Source of the DNA: Planctomycetaceae bacterium
GTDB taxonomy: Bacteria; Planctomycetota; Planctomycetia; Planctomycetales; Planctomycetaceae
DNA length: 64,000 nucleotides
Direction of reading: 5' to 3'
Assembly (NCBI GenBank): GCA_017795105.1
Contig: CP051247.1
Location: forward strand, 4,310,001-4,374,000
Shown here: one piece after another, positions 49,860-58,547 of the stretch
Numbering within the stretch: the first letter of the stretch is position 1
How the letters are laid out: the number at the start of each line of letters is the position of its first letter
Notes under the pieces: model-generated
The model's input: the letters and a program-made list of their open reading frames with translations, nothing else
Told to the model about the DNA's origin: nothing
Databases searched by the model: none
Program-made: the position numbers and the translations under genes

Positions 49860-51869
49860 ATGAAGCCGATTCCCGTTCTCAAGCAGATTACGATCTGCAT
49901 GGCGGTCGCTGTGATCACGACCGCTGGAGCTGTTTCCGCTCGAGCTCAAGACGAGGTCGGGCTGCAAGCGATCTTTCGCGAAGCCATTTTGAACGAGCCC
50001 CCCTGGGGAATTCGCCGGAGCGATTTCGAAGCTCTGCCCGAATCGTGGTCGGAATGGCGAGAAGAAACCGTCAGCAAGCTGCAGAAGCTCTATGGCTTCG
50101 ACCCGCTGACGCTGGAAGATCAGAAAGCCCTGCTCGCTGAACTTCGCGGCCAGCTCGACGAAGTCTACGCCGCCTTTGGGGACGCCGAAGGGCAGACTCT
50201 TGATCTGCTGGTCGATCTGGAAGGGAAAATCTCCCGTCGTCTGGCGATCTACGAAGATCTCGTCGCGATTGCTGAGACTGCTTCCGAAGAGCAGATGAAC
50301 GAACTGCGGCCGGCCGTCGCGGAATTGCTGCAGGCTCTGGAACGTTACGAATCAGACGACCGTGACGTCGAAATCACGCTGAACGACGAGCAGCCGAAGA
50401 CCGTCCCGGCTCTGCTTTCCGAAATCGAAGCCGCCGGTGGCGAAGCCGTGCAGCCGCTCGCGACCACGATTCGCGTCAACTACTACAACTTCAACGTGCG
50501 GACGTTCATTTCGGAACCGTTCGCTGACTACGCTTTCTATCAGTGTCGCCTGGAATGTGGTCCGGTTTGTGACTTCATTCTCGGTGCCCGTGTGACCGGT
50601 TCGCAACGGACCAACTCGGGAACGTACATCGATTTCCTGCCGTGCGATACAGCTGCTGAATTCGCTGTTCGGATCAACGGCAATACGCGAGCTTCGACTC
50701 GCGGCGTGACCGATCAGGCGACCATCTTCACCAAGGGGAATCACTACTTCAGCGGGAAGAAGATCGTTCGCTTCGATGGCAACGAGTACTCCTACTACCG
50801 GGCTTCTCTGGGCGTGAACGCCAACAATCATGTGACCGGTGCCCGTCTGAACAATCGCGGACTCATTGCCAAGCTGATCGGCGACAAGATTGCCTATCAG
50901 AAGGCCGTTGAAAAAACGCCGCAGACCGAAGCCATCGCGGCCAGCCGTCTGCGGAATCGCGTTCTGCCCGAGTTCAATCGGGAAGTGGAAAGCACCTTCA
51001 ACGACGTGAACGAAGAAAACCGGGAACGTCGCCTGCGGATGGCCGAAGAAGGGATCGCCCCGAACGAAGTTCTCGCCCGCACCGATGACGATGAACTGCG
51101 GATTGCCGAACGTCTGATGAATCCGGGGCAGCTCGCCGCGGACCGCACCACGACGGTCTACAACACACCGACCGGTCTGACCGTTCACATTCACGAGAGC
51201 TGGGTCAACAACTCTCTGGCGATCGAGACGACCGATCTCGAACCGGGCATGTCGGTTCCGTTCCCCGAGTTCAGCCGACTGCTGGCTGAGAAGTTCCGTC
51301 GGGCCTTCGACATCGACAAAGAAGCCGAGCCGTCGGACGACACCGACGATCAGGTCATCATCTACGATGTCGATCCTCTGCACGTTCAGTTCGAAGGTGG
51401 GATCATCAAAGCGATCCTGCGTGTTGGTCTGAAGGCTGCCGATCGTGACAATCCGATCGCTGTCCGCCGCGTCGAAATTCCGCTGGAATACGTCTTCGAA
51501 GGCGATCAGATTCGTCTTCAGGTTGCCGAGAACCGTGACGTCTACTCCAAGCCGCTCGACACCAGCGACCCGAACTACCGTCGTGGGGAAGACCCGGTCA
51601 TCGCCGATCGGATCCGTAATCGGTTCAAGGAACGTCTCGCTGAAGAAACCTTCGATCGCTTCTTCGTTCTGAAAGCAGACGACGAAGAGAAGGACGTTCC
51701 GGTTCAGCTCGCTTCGATGCACGCCGTTAATGGCTGGATGATTCTCGTCATCGAGCCGGACGAAGGCGATCGTGAAGAAGTCGTTGAAGCGGAAGTCGTT
51801 GTCGAAGCCGATGACGCCGAAGAAGAGGCCGAAGCGGTGATCGAAAAGGCCAAGGTCAGCGGTAACTGA
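49860..51869 (+). CDS. Large secreted protein of unknown function
   Basis: A 669-residue protein with a signal peptide (about 1-29, VAVITTAGAVSARAQ). The N-terminal helical region (to about 180) contains a coiled-coil-like segment. From about 200 comes a beta-rich region with a RVNYYNFNVRTFISEPFADYAFYQCRLECGPVCDFILGARVTG motif with three cysteines. The tail (residues 640-669) is strongly acidic (VEAEVVVEADDAEEEAEAV). The pattern suggests a planctomycete-specific surface or periplasmic protein; I cannot name a family. A strong terminator lies 30 bp after the stop codon. The long antisense frame over this gene is a codon-bias artefact. Confidence 0.8.
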   Translation: MKPIPVLKQITICMAVAVITTAGAVSARAQDEVGLQAIFREAILNEPPWGIRRSDFEALPESWSEWREETVSKLQKLYGFDPLTLEDQKALLAELRGQLDEVYAAFGDAEGQTLDLLVDLEGKISRRLAIYEDLVAIAETASEEQMNELRPAVAELLQALERYESDDRDVEITLNDEQPKTVPALLSEIEAAGGEAVQPLATTIRVNYYNFNVRTFISEPFADYAFYQCRLECGPVCDFILGARVTGSQRTNSGTYIDFLPCDTAAEFAVRINGNTRASTRGVTDQATIFTKGNHYFSGKKIVRFDGNEYSYYRASLGVNANNHVTGARLNNRGLIAKLIGDKIAYQKAVEKTPQTEAIAASRLRNRVLPEFNREVESTFNDVNEENRERRLRMAEEGIAPNEVLARTDDDELRIAERLMNPGQLAADRTTTVYNTPTGLTVHIHESWVNNSLAIETTDLEPGMSVPFPEFSRLLAEKFRRAFDIDKEAEPSDDTDDQVIIYDVDPLHVQFEGGIIKAILRVGLKAADRDNPIAVRRVEIPLEYVFEGDQIRLQVAENRDVYSKPLDTSDPNYRRGEDPVIADRIRNRFKERLAEETFDRFFVLKADDEEKDVPVQLASMHAVNGWMILVIEPDEGDREEVVEAEVVVEADDAEEEAEAVIEKAKVSGN

Positions 51870-51899
51870 TTCGCCACTGAGATTGCCAATTGACACGAA

Positions 51900-51939
51900 A
51901 AGGGCGTAGCATGCTTCTGTGCTACGCCCTTCTTCTTTT
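51900..51939 (+). terminator. Strong Rho-independent terminator
   Basis: AAGGGCGTAGCA (51900-51911) pairs perfectly with TGCTACGCCCTT (51920-51931) and a T-rich tract (CTTCTTTT) follows. It lies 30 bp after the 669-residue gene and ends only 14 bp before the next ATG, so the downstream gene may use a promoter overlapping this structure. Confidence 0.93.
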
Positions 51940-51953
51940 GGCGGATTCGCGTT

Positions 51954-52784
51954 ATGAAATTCGGCTACAACACCAACGGTTTCGCTTTTCACGAACTCGA
52001 CCAGGCGCTGGAGATTATCTCCACTCTCGGCTACCGAAGCGTCGCCCTCACGCTCGACACGCATCATCTCAATCCGTTTGCCGATGACCTCGAAGGTCGC
52101 TGTGAAGCCATGCGGCGGCGGCTCGAAGACCTGAAGCTTGGCTGCGTGGTCGAGACCGGCTCGCGGTTCCTGCTCGATCCCTGGCGCAAACACCAGCCAA
52201 CTCTACTCTCAGAGAACTTTGAAGGCCGCGAACGCCGAATCCGCTTTCTCGCCCGTTCAATCGACATTGCCGAACGTCTCGGTAGCGATGTGGTTTCCCT
52301 CTGGTCCGGGCAGCCGGATGATGAGGCTTCGACCGAGATTCTCTGGGAGCGGCTGGTCACCGGACTGGAGGATGTGACCCGCTACGCCGATGAGCACAAC
52401 GTGCGGATCGCCTTTGAGCCGGAACCGGGCATGTTTATCGATACCATGGCCAGCTACCATGAACTGCTCGATCGCTTCGATCATCCCCGACTGGGGCTCA
52501 CACTCGATCTGGGACATGTCCATTGTCTTGAGTCCGATCCGATCCCCGATGTGATTTCGGAATGGCGGGATCGGATCTGGAACATCCACATCGAAGACAT
52601 GCGAAAAGGCGTCCACGAACATCTGATGTTTGGTGATGGCGAGATCGACTTTCCGCCAGTCCTGCGAGCGCTCGACGAGATCGAGTACTCGGGGGGCGTT
52701 CATGTCGAACTGAGCCGCCATGCGCATATGGCTCCCCAAATCGCCCGGGAATCGCTCGCGTTTCTCACCAGCTTGAATAACTGA
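51954..52784 (+). CDS. TIM-barrel sugar phosphate isomerase/epimerase-like protein
   Basis: A 276-residue protein of the AP-endonuclease-2-like TIM-barrel superfamily. It starts MKFGYNTNGFAFHELDQALEII; metal-ligand candidates are VRIAFEPEPGMF, LGLTLDLGHVHCLE, IWNIHIEDM and GGVHVELSRHAH. The expected activity is isomerisation or epimerisation of a sugar or related polyol, not defined. The strong terminator directly upstream implies a separate promoter or read-through. It is followed by a DUF2461 gene 19 bp downstream, likely in the same transcript. Confidence 0.87.
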   Translation: MKFGYNTNGFAFHELDQALEIISTLGYRSVALTLDTHHLNPFADDLEGRCEAMRRRLEDLKLGCVVETGSRFLLDPWRKHQPTLLSENFEGRERRIRFLARSIDIAERLGSDVVSLWSGQPDDEASTEILWERLVTGLEDVTRYADEHNVRIAFEPEPGMFIDTMASYHELLDRFDHPRLGLTLDLGHVHCLESDPIPDVISEWRDRIWNIHIEDMRKGVHEHLMFGDGEIDFPPVLRALDEIEYSGGVHVELSRHAHMAPQIARESLAFLTSLNN

Positions 52785-52803
52785 CCGCACGCAGGAGGCA
52801 ACA

Positions 52804-53499
52804 ATGGCCAAGCCGACGTTCCCCGGATTCCCCGCAGACACGATGCGATTTCTCAAGGAACTCAAGCAGAACAACGAACGCGACTGGTTCGCCACTCAGA
52901 AAGACCGCTACGAACGGGTCTATGTCGAGCCGACACTCGCCTTCATCGACGCAATCGCTCCGCTTGTGAAGAAAGCCTCGCCGTTTCTGCTGGCGATCCC
53001 GAAGAAGACCGGCGGTTCGATGATCCGCATCTATCGCGACACGCGGTTCTCACCCGATCCGACGCCGTACAAAACGCACATCGGCATCCAGTTCCGTCAC
53101 GAAGCCGGGAAGAACATCCACGCCCCCGGTATCTACGTGCATATCGAGCCGGGAAACGTCTTCATGGGAGCCGGCATGTGGCGACCGGATCGCGATCCCC
53201 TCCTCTGGGTCCGCGAACGGATTGCCAATCATCCGGACCTGTGGAAACGAACGCTGAACCGGAAGAAGTTCCGCGAGACCTATCAGATGACGGGGGATTC
53301 ACTGAAGCGTCCCCCGAAAGGGTTCGACAAAGAGCACCCGATGATTGAAGAGATCAAACGCAAAGACTTCATCGCCGTCACGGAACTCGACCCGAAGACT
53401 GTCGAAACCCCGGAGTTCCCCAGGATCGTCGCCGATCGCATCCGCACCGCCGAACCGCTGATGATGTTTCTGTGCGATGCACTGGAGTTGAGTTATTGA
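52804..53499 (+). CDS. DUF2461 / TIGR02453 family protein
   Basis: A 231-residue protein of the TIGR02453 family. The N-terminal FPGFPADTMRFLKELKQNNERDWFATQKDRYE and the internal IRIYRDTRFSPDPTPYKTHIGIQFRHE are the family signatures. Biochemical function is unknown. It begins 19 bp after the TIM-barrel gene, with GGAGG seven bases before the ATG, so cotranscription is likely. Confidence 0.94.
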   Translation: MAKPTFPGFPADTMRFLKELKQNNERDWFATQKDRYERVYVEPTLAFIDAIAPLVKKASPFLLAIPKKTGGSMIRIYRDTRFSPDPTPYKTHIGIQFRHEAGKNIHAPGIYVHIEPGNVFMGAGMWRPDRDPLLWVRERIANHPDLWKRTLNRKKFRETYQMTGDSLKRPPKGFDKEHPMIEEIKRKDFIAVTELDPKTVETPEFPRIVADRIRTAEPLMMFLCDALELSY

Positions 53500-53539
53500 G
53501 CGGATACTCGTCGCTCGCCATGCTCAAATTCATTTGAAA

Positions 53540-53635
53540 CCACAGAGACGCGGAGGACATAGAGAGTCCACCGCCGTGGACGCAGTGGGATGTGGCATGC
53601 CGCTGTTGTTCTCTGTGATCTCTGTGTCTCTGTGG
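53540..53635. repeat. Inverted repeat of CCACAGAGAC-type sequence
   Basis: CCACAGAGAC and the next 15 bases at 53540-53564 match, in inverted orientation, the segment at 53611-53635 with 20 of 25 positions identical. A sequence of this kind (ccacagagacacagag) is widespread as a dispersed repeat in environmental bacterial genomes. Confidence 0.7.
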
Positions 53636-53671
53636 TGGACCAGAAAAAGAGGCTTTGTCTTCCATCGTTCT

Positions 53672-53693
53672 GTAGGGTGCGTCTTGACGCACC
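53672..53693. repeat. GTAGGG-type palindromic element, copy A
   Basis: GTAGGGTGCGTC, two T-type centre bases, then GACGCACC: an 8-bp palindrome with a GTAGG extension on one side. Copy B at 53795-53816 is the same sequence in opposite orientation with one centre change. Confidence 0.75.
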
Positions 53694-53794
53694 GATCGGA
53701 GCTTCGGGAGAGGCCGGTTGATGCTGCCTGGAAGCAATCAGAGTAGGCTTCGTGGTGTCGTGGCGACGTTGGCTGCGAATGTCGAAGTTGAGCT

Positions 53795-53816
53795 GGTGCG
53801 TCGAGACGCACCCTAC
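53795..53816. repeat. GTAGGG-type palindromic element, copy B
   Basis: GGTGCGTC, centre GA, GACGCACCCTAC: the inverse of copy A (21 of 22 positions identical). The pair can form a larger stem enclosing about 100 bp. Confidence 0.75.
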
Positions 53817-53963
53817 TTTTGCTCTTGGTGTCGGGGCGTGTCAACGTTGCTTCTCAGAGTTGCGTCCTTTTGGCGGCGGGATGCCGCCGGTACGAATCAC
53901 ATCCCGCCCCGAAGCGTCGTCATTGGCTGCGCTTCGGGGTGAGATGATGCACTCAGAGACTCG

Positions 53964-54875
53964 CTAATTCGCCGCCGCTTCGGCTTTGGCGAGGGCTTCC
54001 TGGCAGGCTTTGATGTAACCGTCGATTTTGGTGTTCTCGATCGCGGCTTTCAGGTGCGGGATGGCCTCTTTCGGCTTGTCGAGGTCGAGATAGATCTCGC
54101 CGATTTTGCGATGCCAGAAGTGCGTCAGCTGATCGGTGCGGGTGTCTGGTCCGAGCTTCTCGGCTTTTTGGACGGCCGCCAGAGCTTCGTCTTCGTTCCC
54201 GAGTTTCATCCAGCAATCAGCCGCTTCTTTGAGATACCAGCTCGCGGTTTTCTCATCGCTCTCGGCGGCTTCCTCGTACTTTTTCGCGGCGTCTTCCAGC
54301 TTGCCGGCCTGGGCGAACTGTCGTCCCAGATCGCCGAGCTGGCTGGCCGAGACCTTCACGCCGGAGTCTTTGGTCAACTCGGCGTAAGCCTTGGTATGCG
54401 TGATGGCCAGTTCCGGTTTGCGGTTATACCGGCCGTACAACTCCATCAGGATGTAGTGCGAAAGTTCCTGTTTCTTCTTCCCGGCGATGTTCTTCGTGTA
54501 CCGGTCCTCGAGGTCGTTCAGTTTGCCGCGCTGGAACATGAAGCTGAGTAGAGCTGTGCGCGTGAGCGACTTTTTCGCGTCGTACTCGGCGTTCTCGATG
54601 ATGTACTCCGAAGTCTCCACGAACTTGTCGGGTTCCGGCAGCAGCCGATAGCTGGCCAGCAGCGCTTCGTGGATCCGCATTTTCATGCGGTCGTCTTCGG
54701 TCATCTTTAGAGCCGCCTCGAACGGCTCCTGGCTGGCGGCGTGGTTGCCGGAGCGCAGGGCAGCGACTCCGGCGTTCCAGGCCTCAATCACCGTCTGATA
54801 CTCCGCCGCAGAGCAGGGGGAGGTGATCAGAGCAATCAACAGTAGACACTTCAGCAACCCGCATCGAACGAACAT
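53964..54875 (-). CDS. Exported TPR protein
   Basis: A 303-residue protein with a signal peptide (residues 1-23, LLKCLLLIALITSPCSA) and a mature part made of TPR-like helix pairs: WNAGVAALRSGNHAASQEPFEAALK, the middle QLGDLGRQFAQAGKLEDAAKKYEEAAE, then AADCWMKLGNEDEALAAVQKAEK and GEIYLDLDKPKEAIPHLKAAIEN. TPR proteins act as protein-interaction scaffolds; partners here are unknown. ATG 54875 is chosen because it begins the signal peptide. It follows glgC by 43 bp on the same strand and may share its transcript. Confidence 0.88.
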   Translation of the reverse strand: MFVRCGLLKCLLLIALITSPCSAAEYQTVIEAWNAGVAALRSGNHAASQEPFEAALKMTEDDRMKMRIHEALLASYRLLPEPDKFVETSEYIIENAEYDAKKSLTRTALLSFMFQRGKLNDLEDRYTKNIAGKKKQELSHYILMELYGRYNRKPELAITHTKAYAELTKDSGVKVSASQLGDLGRQFAQAGKLEDAAKKYEEAAESDEKTASWYLKEAADCWMKLGNEDEALAAVQKAEKLGPDTRTDQLTHFWHRKIGEIYLDLDKPKEAIPHLKAAIENTKIDGYIKACQEALAKAEAAAN

Positions 54876-54918
54876 GAAACAGTCTCCGAACGCAAGAAAG
54901 GACTTGCGAACTGGACTG

Positions 54919-56211
54919 TCAGGACGGAAGAGTCCAGCTCGCAGGGATTGTGCTACCCTTGGGCGCGACAAGAATGCCGTCGCGAATATAGAGCTCGGGA
55001 TTAGAAAGGTCAGCTTCCTGCCGATTGCCGGGAGCCACGACGGCTCCGGCTCCGATGCGGCAGTTCTTGTCGATGATTGCGTTCTCAATCACGCAGCCGT
55101 CGCCAATACCGATCATCGGCACACCAGCATCGCTATTATGCTCGGTCTCTTCTTCAGATTCAAAGTAATCTGCCCCCATGATAATCGAATTCTTGATCAT
55201 CACGTTCTTGCCGATGCGGCAGCGGAGACCGATCACGCTGTTCTCGATTCGGGCTCCTTCTTCGATGATACAGCCGTCGCCGATCAGCGAATGATCGAAG
55301 TAAGCCCCGCTGGCTTTGGTCGCCGGAAGGAAGCGAGGCCGCGTGTAGATCGGGGAATCGGGACGATAGAACTCGAACGGCGGATTGGGCTGAGCCAGTT
55401 CGAGGTTCGCTTCGAAGAACGACTTGATGGTTCCAATGTCTTCCCAGTAGCCATCGAACAGATGCACGTTCACACTGTGATCGGCAATCGCCATCGGGAA
55501 GACTTCTTTGCCGAAGTCTTCATGCGTCGTCTTGGTAAGGAGTTCGACGAGCAGGTCGCGGTCGAACAGATAGATTCCCATGCTGGCCAGGCAGTCGCGG
55601 CCTTTGCTGGGAATGCCTTTGGAATCGATCCATTTCGGATCCATTCGAACCGAGTCAATTTCTTCCTGAGTCTTCGGCTTTTCGACGAAACCTTTGACGC
55701 GGCCGGTATCATCGAGCTGCATGATGCCGAAGCTCTGGGCGGCTTCACGATCCACCGGCAGTGCGCCAATCGTGACATCGGCCTTCGTATCGAGATGCGT
55801 CTTGAGCATCTCCTGATAGTCCATGCGATACAGTTGGTCGCCGGAAAGGATCAGAACGTAATCGATGCCTGGCTGCTGAATGTAGCGCAGGTTCTTGCGG
55901 ACAGCGTCGGCGGTTCCCTGATACCAGTCGGCTCCTTCGATCGTCTGCTGAGCAGCCAGGATCTCGACGAAGCCGCCGTGGAAGCCATCGAAGTTATAGG
56001 TCTGTCGAATATGCCGATGCAGCGAGACGGAGTTGAACTGCGTGAGCAGATAAATGCGGTCGACACCACTGTTGATACAGTTGGCGATCGGGATATCGAT
56101 GAGTCGATACTTTGCCGCCAGAGGGACGGCCGGCTTGGACCGCTGAGCAGTCAGCGGGAAGAGTCGAGTTCCTTTGCCTCCGCCTAAAACCAGACCGACG
56201 ATATTGCGCAT
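54919..56211 (-). CDS. glgC: Glucose-1-phosphate adenylyltransferase
   Basis: A 430-residue enzyme that makes ADP-glucose for glycogen synthesis. The N-terminal nucleotidyltransferase domain starts NIVGLVLGGGKGTRLFPLTAQRSKPAVPLAAKYRLIDI; a catalytic aspartate lies in VLILSGDQLYRMDY, and YWEDIGTIKSFFEANLEL is also family-typical. The C-terminal third is a left-handed beta-helix of hexapeptide repeats. ACAGGA four to nine bases before the ATG marks the start. The GH57 and galT genes downstream in the window fit glycogen metabolism. The assignment is secure. Confidence 0.97.
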   Translation of the reverse strand: MRNIVGLVLGGGKGTRLFPLTAQRSKPAVPLAAKYRLIDIPIANCINSGVDRIYLLTQFNSVSLHRHIRQTYNFDGFHGGFVEILAAQQTIEGADWYQGTADAVRKNLRYIQQPGIDYVLILSGDQLYRMDYQEMLKTHLDTKADVTIGALPVDREAAQSFGIMQLDDTGRVKGFVEKPKTQEEIDSVRMDPKWIDSKGIPSKGRDCLASMGIYLFDRDLLVELLTKTTHEDFGKEVFPMAIADHSVNVHLFDGYWEDIGTIKSFFEANLELAQPNPPFEFYRPDSPIYTRPRFLPATKASGAYFDHSLIGDGCIIEEGARIENSVIGLRCRIGKNVMIKNSIIMGADYFESEEETEHNSDAGVPMIGIGDGCVIENAIIDKNCRIGAGAVVAPGNRQEADLSNPELYIRDGILVAPKGSTIPASWTLPS

Positions 56212-56438
56212 GATGTCCTGTTACCCTCTGAAGTGTGTGCATGATGACTGACAGGAGGCTTCGCAAAGCGGCAGCAAGACTGTTGCGTAGAGCAGAACTG
56301 CTGAAGCCGTGAGAAGCCGGCACGTAGACCTTCTCCGATTGTAAACAGGAATCGGCGAGTGTCAGAGGGACTCAGTGGGAGAATTCGCGAAATGTGTCGA
56401 TGAGTCGCACCACATCCTTGAAATCAGCAGAACCGAGA

Positions 56439-57026
56439 TTACTTGTTGGCCCAGAATTGCTTGATAATCTGGGCGGCATCGGCAGCCGGTGTTCCTTCTT
56501 CCACCGGGCTCAACGAAATCGACGATGTTCGCGGGACCAGCGGAGCCGAGGGATCGGCCCCATCGTTGAGCCCCATTTGCCGGGCCTCGGTGTTGGTCAC
56601 GATCGTGGTGTCGGAATCGAGTTCCGATTCATCTTCGGCCAGCCAGTCGATCACGTCTGCTTCGGAAGCGGCTCGGATGGCATTGCGGGAGCCGGGGGGC
56701 TTGTAGCGGTCCGATTTTCCGCCGGCCTTCTTTTTCTCACCCGCGAGCTCGAACACCATGTTGCCGACGTGCAGCGTGTCGCCAGCGGAAATTTGAGCCT
56801 CGCCGAAGATAGCTTCTCCGTTCACGAAGGTGCCGTTTCGGCTCCCCAGGTCTTTGACGAACACATTGCCGTCTCGAACATGGATCTCGCAGTGAATGCG
56901 GCTGACCTCGGTCGAGTTGACGCGAATCTGAGCCGAGGGATCACGCCCGATCTTCACGACATCAGCCGGAAGAGTGAGCACCTTTCCCTTGTGCTTGCCG
57001 GTGAGAATCTGGAATGCAACTTTCAT
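56439..57026 (-). CDS. FHA domain protein
   Basis: A 195-residue protein with an N-terminal forkhead-associated domain (residues about 5-95): VVKIGRDPSAQIRVNSTEVSRIHCEIHVRDGNVFVKDLGSRNGTFVNG holds the phosphothreonine-binding GR, SRxHC and NG motifs. The C-terminal half is low-complexity and probably disordered. FHA domains bind phosphothreonine peptides produced by Ser/Thr kinases, such as those encoded elsewhere in this window. It lies just downstream of pilT on the same strand (211 bp), so a link with pilus control is possible. GGAG upstream of ATG 57026 supports the start. Confidence 0.94.
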   Translation of the reverse strand: MKVAFQILTGKHKGKVLTLPADVVKIGRDPSAQIRVNSTEVSRIHCEIHVRDGNVFVKDLGSRNGTFVNGEAIFGEAQISAGDTLHVGNMVFELAGEKKKAGGKSDRYKPPGSRNAIRAASEADVIDWLAEDESELDSDTTIVTNTEARQMGLNDGADPSAPLVPRTSSISLSPVEEGTPAADAAQIIKQFWANK

Positions 57027-57237
57027 GGCCCGCTCCACAACTTCAGTCTTCCAACGAAGAAGAACCCCGTTGACTTACCAGTTCGAATCACGTTTCCTGA
57101 TCGCGAAATCAGGACGCCGAACCGTAACGGAGAATCCCGAATTCGTATAGATCAAACGAGAAGGCACCTGCTGCCGAGAGAATCGGCAGAGGCACCTGTT
57201 CGCAAGATGTCCTCGAAGCTCGTCGCGGGAGCAGCCG

Positions 57238-58383
57238 TTACAGAATGGCAGCGGCTTTGACGTCGATCCCTTTGAGAGCCATCTTGAGCTCTTCGACGTT
57301 CGGAGAAATCTCGAACGCATCGGCTCGGCTGATCAGTTCCCGGTCGATGAAGGATTTCAGGCTGTCGTTAAAGACCTGCATGCCTTCGTCCTTACCGATA
57401 CGGATGGCCGCCGTGAGTTTCTCATCCAGCCCTTCACGCACAAGCTTGCGCACGGTCGGGTTGAACTTCATGATTTCCACAATCGGCACGCGGCTCGGCT
57501 TGTCGACAATGGTCTTGAGCAGCTTTTGTCCCACGATCGCCTTCATGTTCATCGCGATACTGGCCCGAATGGCTCCGTGCATCGAGGAGGGGAACAGGTC
57601 GAGAATACGGGAAATGGTACCTGGGGCACTCGAGGCGTGGATGGTTCCGAACACCAGGTGGCCGGTTTCAGCCGCGTGGATTGCCGTTTCGAAGGTTTCC
57701 ATGTCTCGCATTTCACCCACGAGCATGATGTCGGGGTCTTCACGCACGGCATGTTTCATCGCGACGTGGAAGTCGATCACGTCCTGCCCGATTTCCCGCT
57801 GGTTAATCAGGCAGTTGTCGGAGGTGTAAATGAATTCGATCGGGTCTTCGATCGTAAGGATGTGCTTGTTGTAGTTGTGGTTGATCCAGTCCAGCATCGA
57901 GGCGATCGTCGTCGACTTACCGGAACCGGTCACCCCGGCCAGAAGCACCATCCCCTGATCGTACTTACAAAGCTCTTCCATAATCGGCGGCAGATACAGC
58001 CCTTCGAAAGGCGGAATGGACCGTTCGATCTTTCGAGCGACCATCCCGATTTTGCTCATCTGTGTCATCAGGTTAATACGGAAACGCCAGGGTTCGCCGT
58101 CGACGATGAGCGTTTTCGCGAAGTCGGCCCCGCCGTCGTGATGGAAGATGTCGAGGTTTCGCTGATCCATCATCGGGAAGGTCAGCTCAATCATCTTCGA
58201 TTCCGAAATCGGGTCCATCTGCAGCGGGCGCAGAGCTCCCTTGATACGGAAAATCGGAGGACGACCGACCTGCAGGTGAATATCGGAGCAGCCGAGCTTG
58301 ATGGCTGATTTGAAGATCTTGTCGATCTCGATTTCTTTGTTGGGAACGAAAGTGGATTCTGTCCACTCGGAAGCCATTACCAT
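57238..58383 (-). CDS. pilT: Type IV pilus retraction ATPase PilT-like
   Basis: A 381-residue hexameric secretion-type ATPase. The Walker A GVTGSGKSTT, the Asp box (LTIEDPIEF), Walker B LVGEMRDMET and the His box (AAETGHLVFGTIHA) are all present. Length and order match PilT rather than PilB. It would power pilus retraction at the inner membrane. AGGAGA eight bases before ATG 58383 decides the start (ATG 58377 is an alternative). It lies 165 bp downstream of the prepilin peptidase homologue gene on the same strand, with the FHA gene following it. Confidence 0.95.
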   Translation of the reverse strand: MVMASEWTESTFVPNKEIEIDKIFKSAIKLGCSDIHLQVGRPPIFRIKGALRPLQMDPISESKMIELTFPMMDQRNLDIFHHDGGADFAKTLIVDGEPWRFRINLMTQMSKIGMVARKIERSIPPFEGLYLPPIMEELCKYDQGMVLLAGVTGSGKSTTIASMLDWINHNYNKHILTIEDPIEFIYTSDNCLINQREIGQDVIDFHVAMKHAVREDPDIMLVGEMRDMETFETAIHAAETGHLVFGTIHASSAPGTISRILDLFPSSMHGAIRASIAMNMKAIVGQKLLKTIVDKPSRVPIVEIMKFNPTVRKLVREGLDEKLTAAIRIGKDEGMQVFNDSLKSFIDRELISRADAFEISPNVEELKMALKGIDVKAAAIL

Positions 58384-58547
58384 CGCGGATCTCTCCTGGA
58401 CGACGCTAAAGAATAAAATTGAGACTGGATTCTGGATGAGACAGCCCACGCCGAAAGCGGGGGCTTCCCCACCATACTACTCACAAGAAGCAGCGATGGC
58501 GAATGAAATCTGGCCGAACCGTGTCAGGCAGGCTTCCGACATCTTCC

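Larger units (their letters stand above)
53500..53963. other. 464-bp gap with several dispersed-type inverted repeats
   Basis: No gene is seen here. The gap contains the CCACAGAGAC inverted repeat (53540-53635), two GTAGGG-type palindromic elements (53672-53693 and 53795-53816) and a hairpin (CCCCGAAGCG at 53907-53916 with CGCTTCGGGG at 53930-53939) just before the end of the leftward TPR gene. The small open frames over it are composed of the repeats and carry no family signature. Confidence 0.6.

Noticed and set aside
50352..52193. 613-residue open frame on the minus strand opposite the 669-residue gene and the TIM-barrel gene
   Set aside because: It covers two well-supported genes, has no signal peptide or family pattern, and its composition is that of the complement of biased codons.
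54823..56187. 454-residue open frame opposite glgC and the TPR gene
   Set aside because: Complement of two conserved genes; artefact of codon bias.
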